In this document: positions 6,077 through 7,216 of the stretch, piece by piece
Numbering within the stretch: position 1 is the stretch's first letter
Layout: every line of letters starts with the position of its first letter
Made by a program: the position numbers and the translations under genes
The notes under the pieces: model-generated
Database searches by the model: none
The model's input: only the letters and a program-made list of their open reading frames with translations
Told to the model about the DNA's origin: nothing
Assembly (NCBI GenBank): GCA_019751575.1
Contig: JAIENF010000386.1
Location: 1-7,216 of the forward strand
From: Burkholderiales bacterium
GTDB taxonomy: Bacteria > Pseudomonadota > Gammaproteobacteria > Burkholderiales > CAIKXV01
DNA: 7,216 bases
Direction: 5' to 3'

Positions 6077-7216
6077 ATGTACAGCATGGTCTGCAGCCGC
6101 TACATTGCACCTCTGCCGCAACACCGAACCGGACCTGCCCTGGACTCCCCGCCGCCCGCCGCTGCCGCCCCCGCCACGCCCCTGCTCGACCTCACCCTCG
6201 ACGCCGACGCCATCCTCGGCTACGCGTCGATCCAGTGCGGGGTGCCCGTGGTCCGGGCGCTCGGGCTGGCCAACGCGAGCCACCTGCCATTGGAAGACCT
6301 GCAGGTCGAGGTCGCCTGCAACCCGCCGTTCGCGCGCGGGTTGGCGCTGCGTTTCGACCGCCTGCAGCCGGGCGAACACCGGCAGGTCGCGCCGCTCGAC
6401 CTTCAGCCGGACCATGCGTTCCTGGCGGGCCTGGGCGAAGCGGTGCAGGCCAGCGTCACCGTTTCAGTGACCGCCGGCGCGCAGGAAATCGCCCGTATCG
6501 CCCATGCGGTGGAAGTGCTCGCTTACGATCAATGGGCCGGCACACGGTCCCTGCCCGAGCTTCTCGCGGCCTTCAGCATGCCGAACGACCCGGCGGTCGA
6601 TTCGCTGGTCGGCAAGGCTTCGCAACTGCTGAAGGCGACCCAGCCGGCGCTGTCGATGAACGGCTACCAGTCGAAGAACCGGGAAGTGGTGTGGCAGCAG
6701 GTGTCGGCGCTGTACACGACGCTGTGCAACGAGGGGCTGCACTATGTCGAGCCGCCGGCGTCGTTCGGTACCGACGGACAGAAGATCCGCACGCCGGGCC
6801 GCATCCTCGAGCACCGGGTGGGCAGCTGCCTGGACCTGTCCATGCTGTTCGCCTCCTGCCTCGAGCAGGCGGGCCTCGGCGCGGTGGTGCTGCTGAAGGA
6901 AGGCCATGCCTGGATCGGCGCGTGGCTGCATGACACGTGCTTCCCGGATCCGCTGGTCGACGACGTGCAGTCGGTGCGCAAGCGGGTGGCGAGCGGCGAA
7001 CTGCTGGTGTTCGAGACCACCGGCGTGGCGCAGCATCCCGCGCAGCGGCCGTCGCTGCGGATCGCCCTCGAACAGGGTCAGTCCTACCTCGCCGACGGCG
7101 GGCACTTCCTCTATGCGATCGACATCCGGCGCGCGCGGGGCGTGCATATCCGGCCGCTGGCGTCGCGGTCGGCCGGGGTGGCCGGGGTGGGCGGTGGCCT
7201 GGCCGCGGCTCCGACG
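6077..7216 (+). CDS. N-terminal part of a large DUF4011/helicase-type protein (Hhe-like), runs off the right edge
   Basis: An open frame of 380 codons with no stop before the window ends. From about residue 36 it resembles the N-terminal leader of very large proteins that continue into DUF4011, a superfamily 1 helicase and often DUF3320 or a Vsr/DUF559-type nuclease. The first part (36-115) looks like a beta-rich domain (GVPVVRALGLANAS, then LPLEDLQVEV). Next come a QWAGTRSLPELLAAFSMPNDPAV segment, a helical stretch with GYQSKN, and the strongly conserved PPASFGTDGQKIRTPGRIL. There follows a transglutaminase-like region with Cys251 (VGSCLDLSMLF), His277 (KEGHAWIG) and Asp291 (FPDP), then FETT and HFLYAIDIRRAR. 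A Gly/Ala-rich linker begins at the window edge. The start is uncertain: ATG 6077 and 6086 lack a ribosome-binding site, residues 1-35 look unconserved and Pro/Ala-rich, and a putative promoter lies inside this stretch. CTG 6140, with GGA 6 nt upstream, is an alternative. Proteins of this type include the anti-phage protein Hhe, so a defence role is possible. Confidence 0.82.
   Translation, partial: MYSMVCSRYIAPLPQHRTGPALDSPPPAAAAPATPLLDLTLDADAILGYASIQCGVPVVRALGLANASHLPLEDLQVEVACNPPFARGLALRFDRLQPGEHRQVAPLDLQPDHAFLAGLGEAVQASVTVSVTAGAQEIARIAHAVEVLAYDQWAGTRSLPELLAAFSMPNDPAVDSLVGKASQLLKATQPALSMNGYQSKNREVVWQQVSALYTTLCNEGLHYVEPPASFGTDGQKIRTPGRILEHRVGSCLDLSMLFASCLEQAGLGAVVLLKEGHAWIGAWLHDTCFPDPLVDDVQSVRKRVASGELLVFETTGVAQHPAQRPSLRIALEQGQSYLADGGHFLYAIDIRRARGVHIRPLASRSAGVAGVGGGLAAAPT
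6078..6106 (+). promoter_or_regulatory. Possible sigma70-type promoter for the DUF4011-type gene
   Basis: TGTACA (6078-6083) and TACATT (6101-6106) are 17 bp apart and each match 4 of 6 consensus bases. The -10 box is followed by GCACC, much as TACAGT is followed by GCGCC in the promoter at 2289-2318. If real, transcription starts near 6113, downstream of both in-frame ATGs (6077, 6086). The protein would then have to start at a CTG (6113 or 6140) or later. Confidence 0.33.

Noticed and set aside
6464..7147. Minus-strand open frame of 227 codons at the right end.
   Set aside because: It lies opposite the frame that carries conserved DUF4011-leader motifs; its own translation is His/Arg-rich without motifs.
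1..7216. CRISPR array, tRNA or rRNA genes, insertion sequence ends or transposase genes.
   Set aside because: I saw no regularly spaced repeats, no tRNA-like cloverleaf, no transposase motif and no terminal inverted repeats with flanking duplications.

Overview
The window is visibly GC-rich and densely coded. It looks like the chromosome of a betaproteobacterium of the order Burkholderiales (Bordetella/Achromobacter/Comamonadaceae-like). The main reason is three periplasmic binding proteins of the Bug/TctC family within 6 kb, an expansion typical of that group. The -10-like boxes of the form TACANT followed by GC also fit. The taxonomic call is inference from gene content, not from a marker gene.

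Layout. On the minus strand at the left are two Bug-family solute receptors (47-1081 and 1203-2183), 121 bp apart. Facing away from them is a plus-strand PuuE-like polysaccharide-deacetylase-fold hydrolase (2349-3269) with a recognisable promoter. It converges with a minus-strand three-gene cluster, read in the order Bug receptor (4937-5920), second deacetylase-fold hydrolase (3996-4931), isochorismatase-like cysteine hydrolase (3266-3964). The two converging genes end on the same CTAG palindrome. Beyond the Bug receptor lies a hairpin-rich divergent intergenic region. A plus-strand gene (from about 6077 to beyond the right edge) then begins the N-terminal part of a very large protein of the DUF4011/helicase type.

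How the genes may work together. Bug receptors capture small carboxylates or amides in the periplasm. The two deacetylase-fold enzymes have no signal peptide and lack the usual metal-binding triad, so they resemble the cytoplasmic PuuE allantoinase branch rather than cell-wall deacetylases. The isochorismatase-like enzyme has the Asp-Lys-Cys triad of small-amide hydrolases. Together they suggest uptake and stepwise hydrolysis of a small amide, ureide or imide. The substrate cannot be read from the sequence, and no TctA/TctB membrane partner is in the window.

The most notable item is the partial gene at the right edge. Its N-terminal region matches the leader of large DUF4011-helicase proteins, some of which (the DUF4011-helicase-Vsr protein Hhe) have been shown to be single-gene anti-phage systems. 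It contains an apparent transglutaminase-like Cys/His/Asp arrangement. The DUF4011, helicase and nuclease parts, if present, lie outside the window, so the defence role is a hypothesis.
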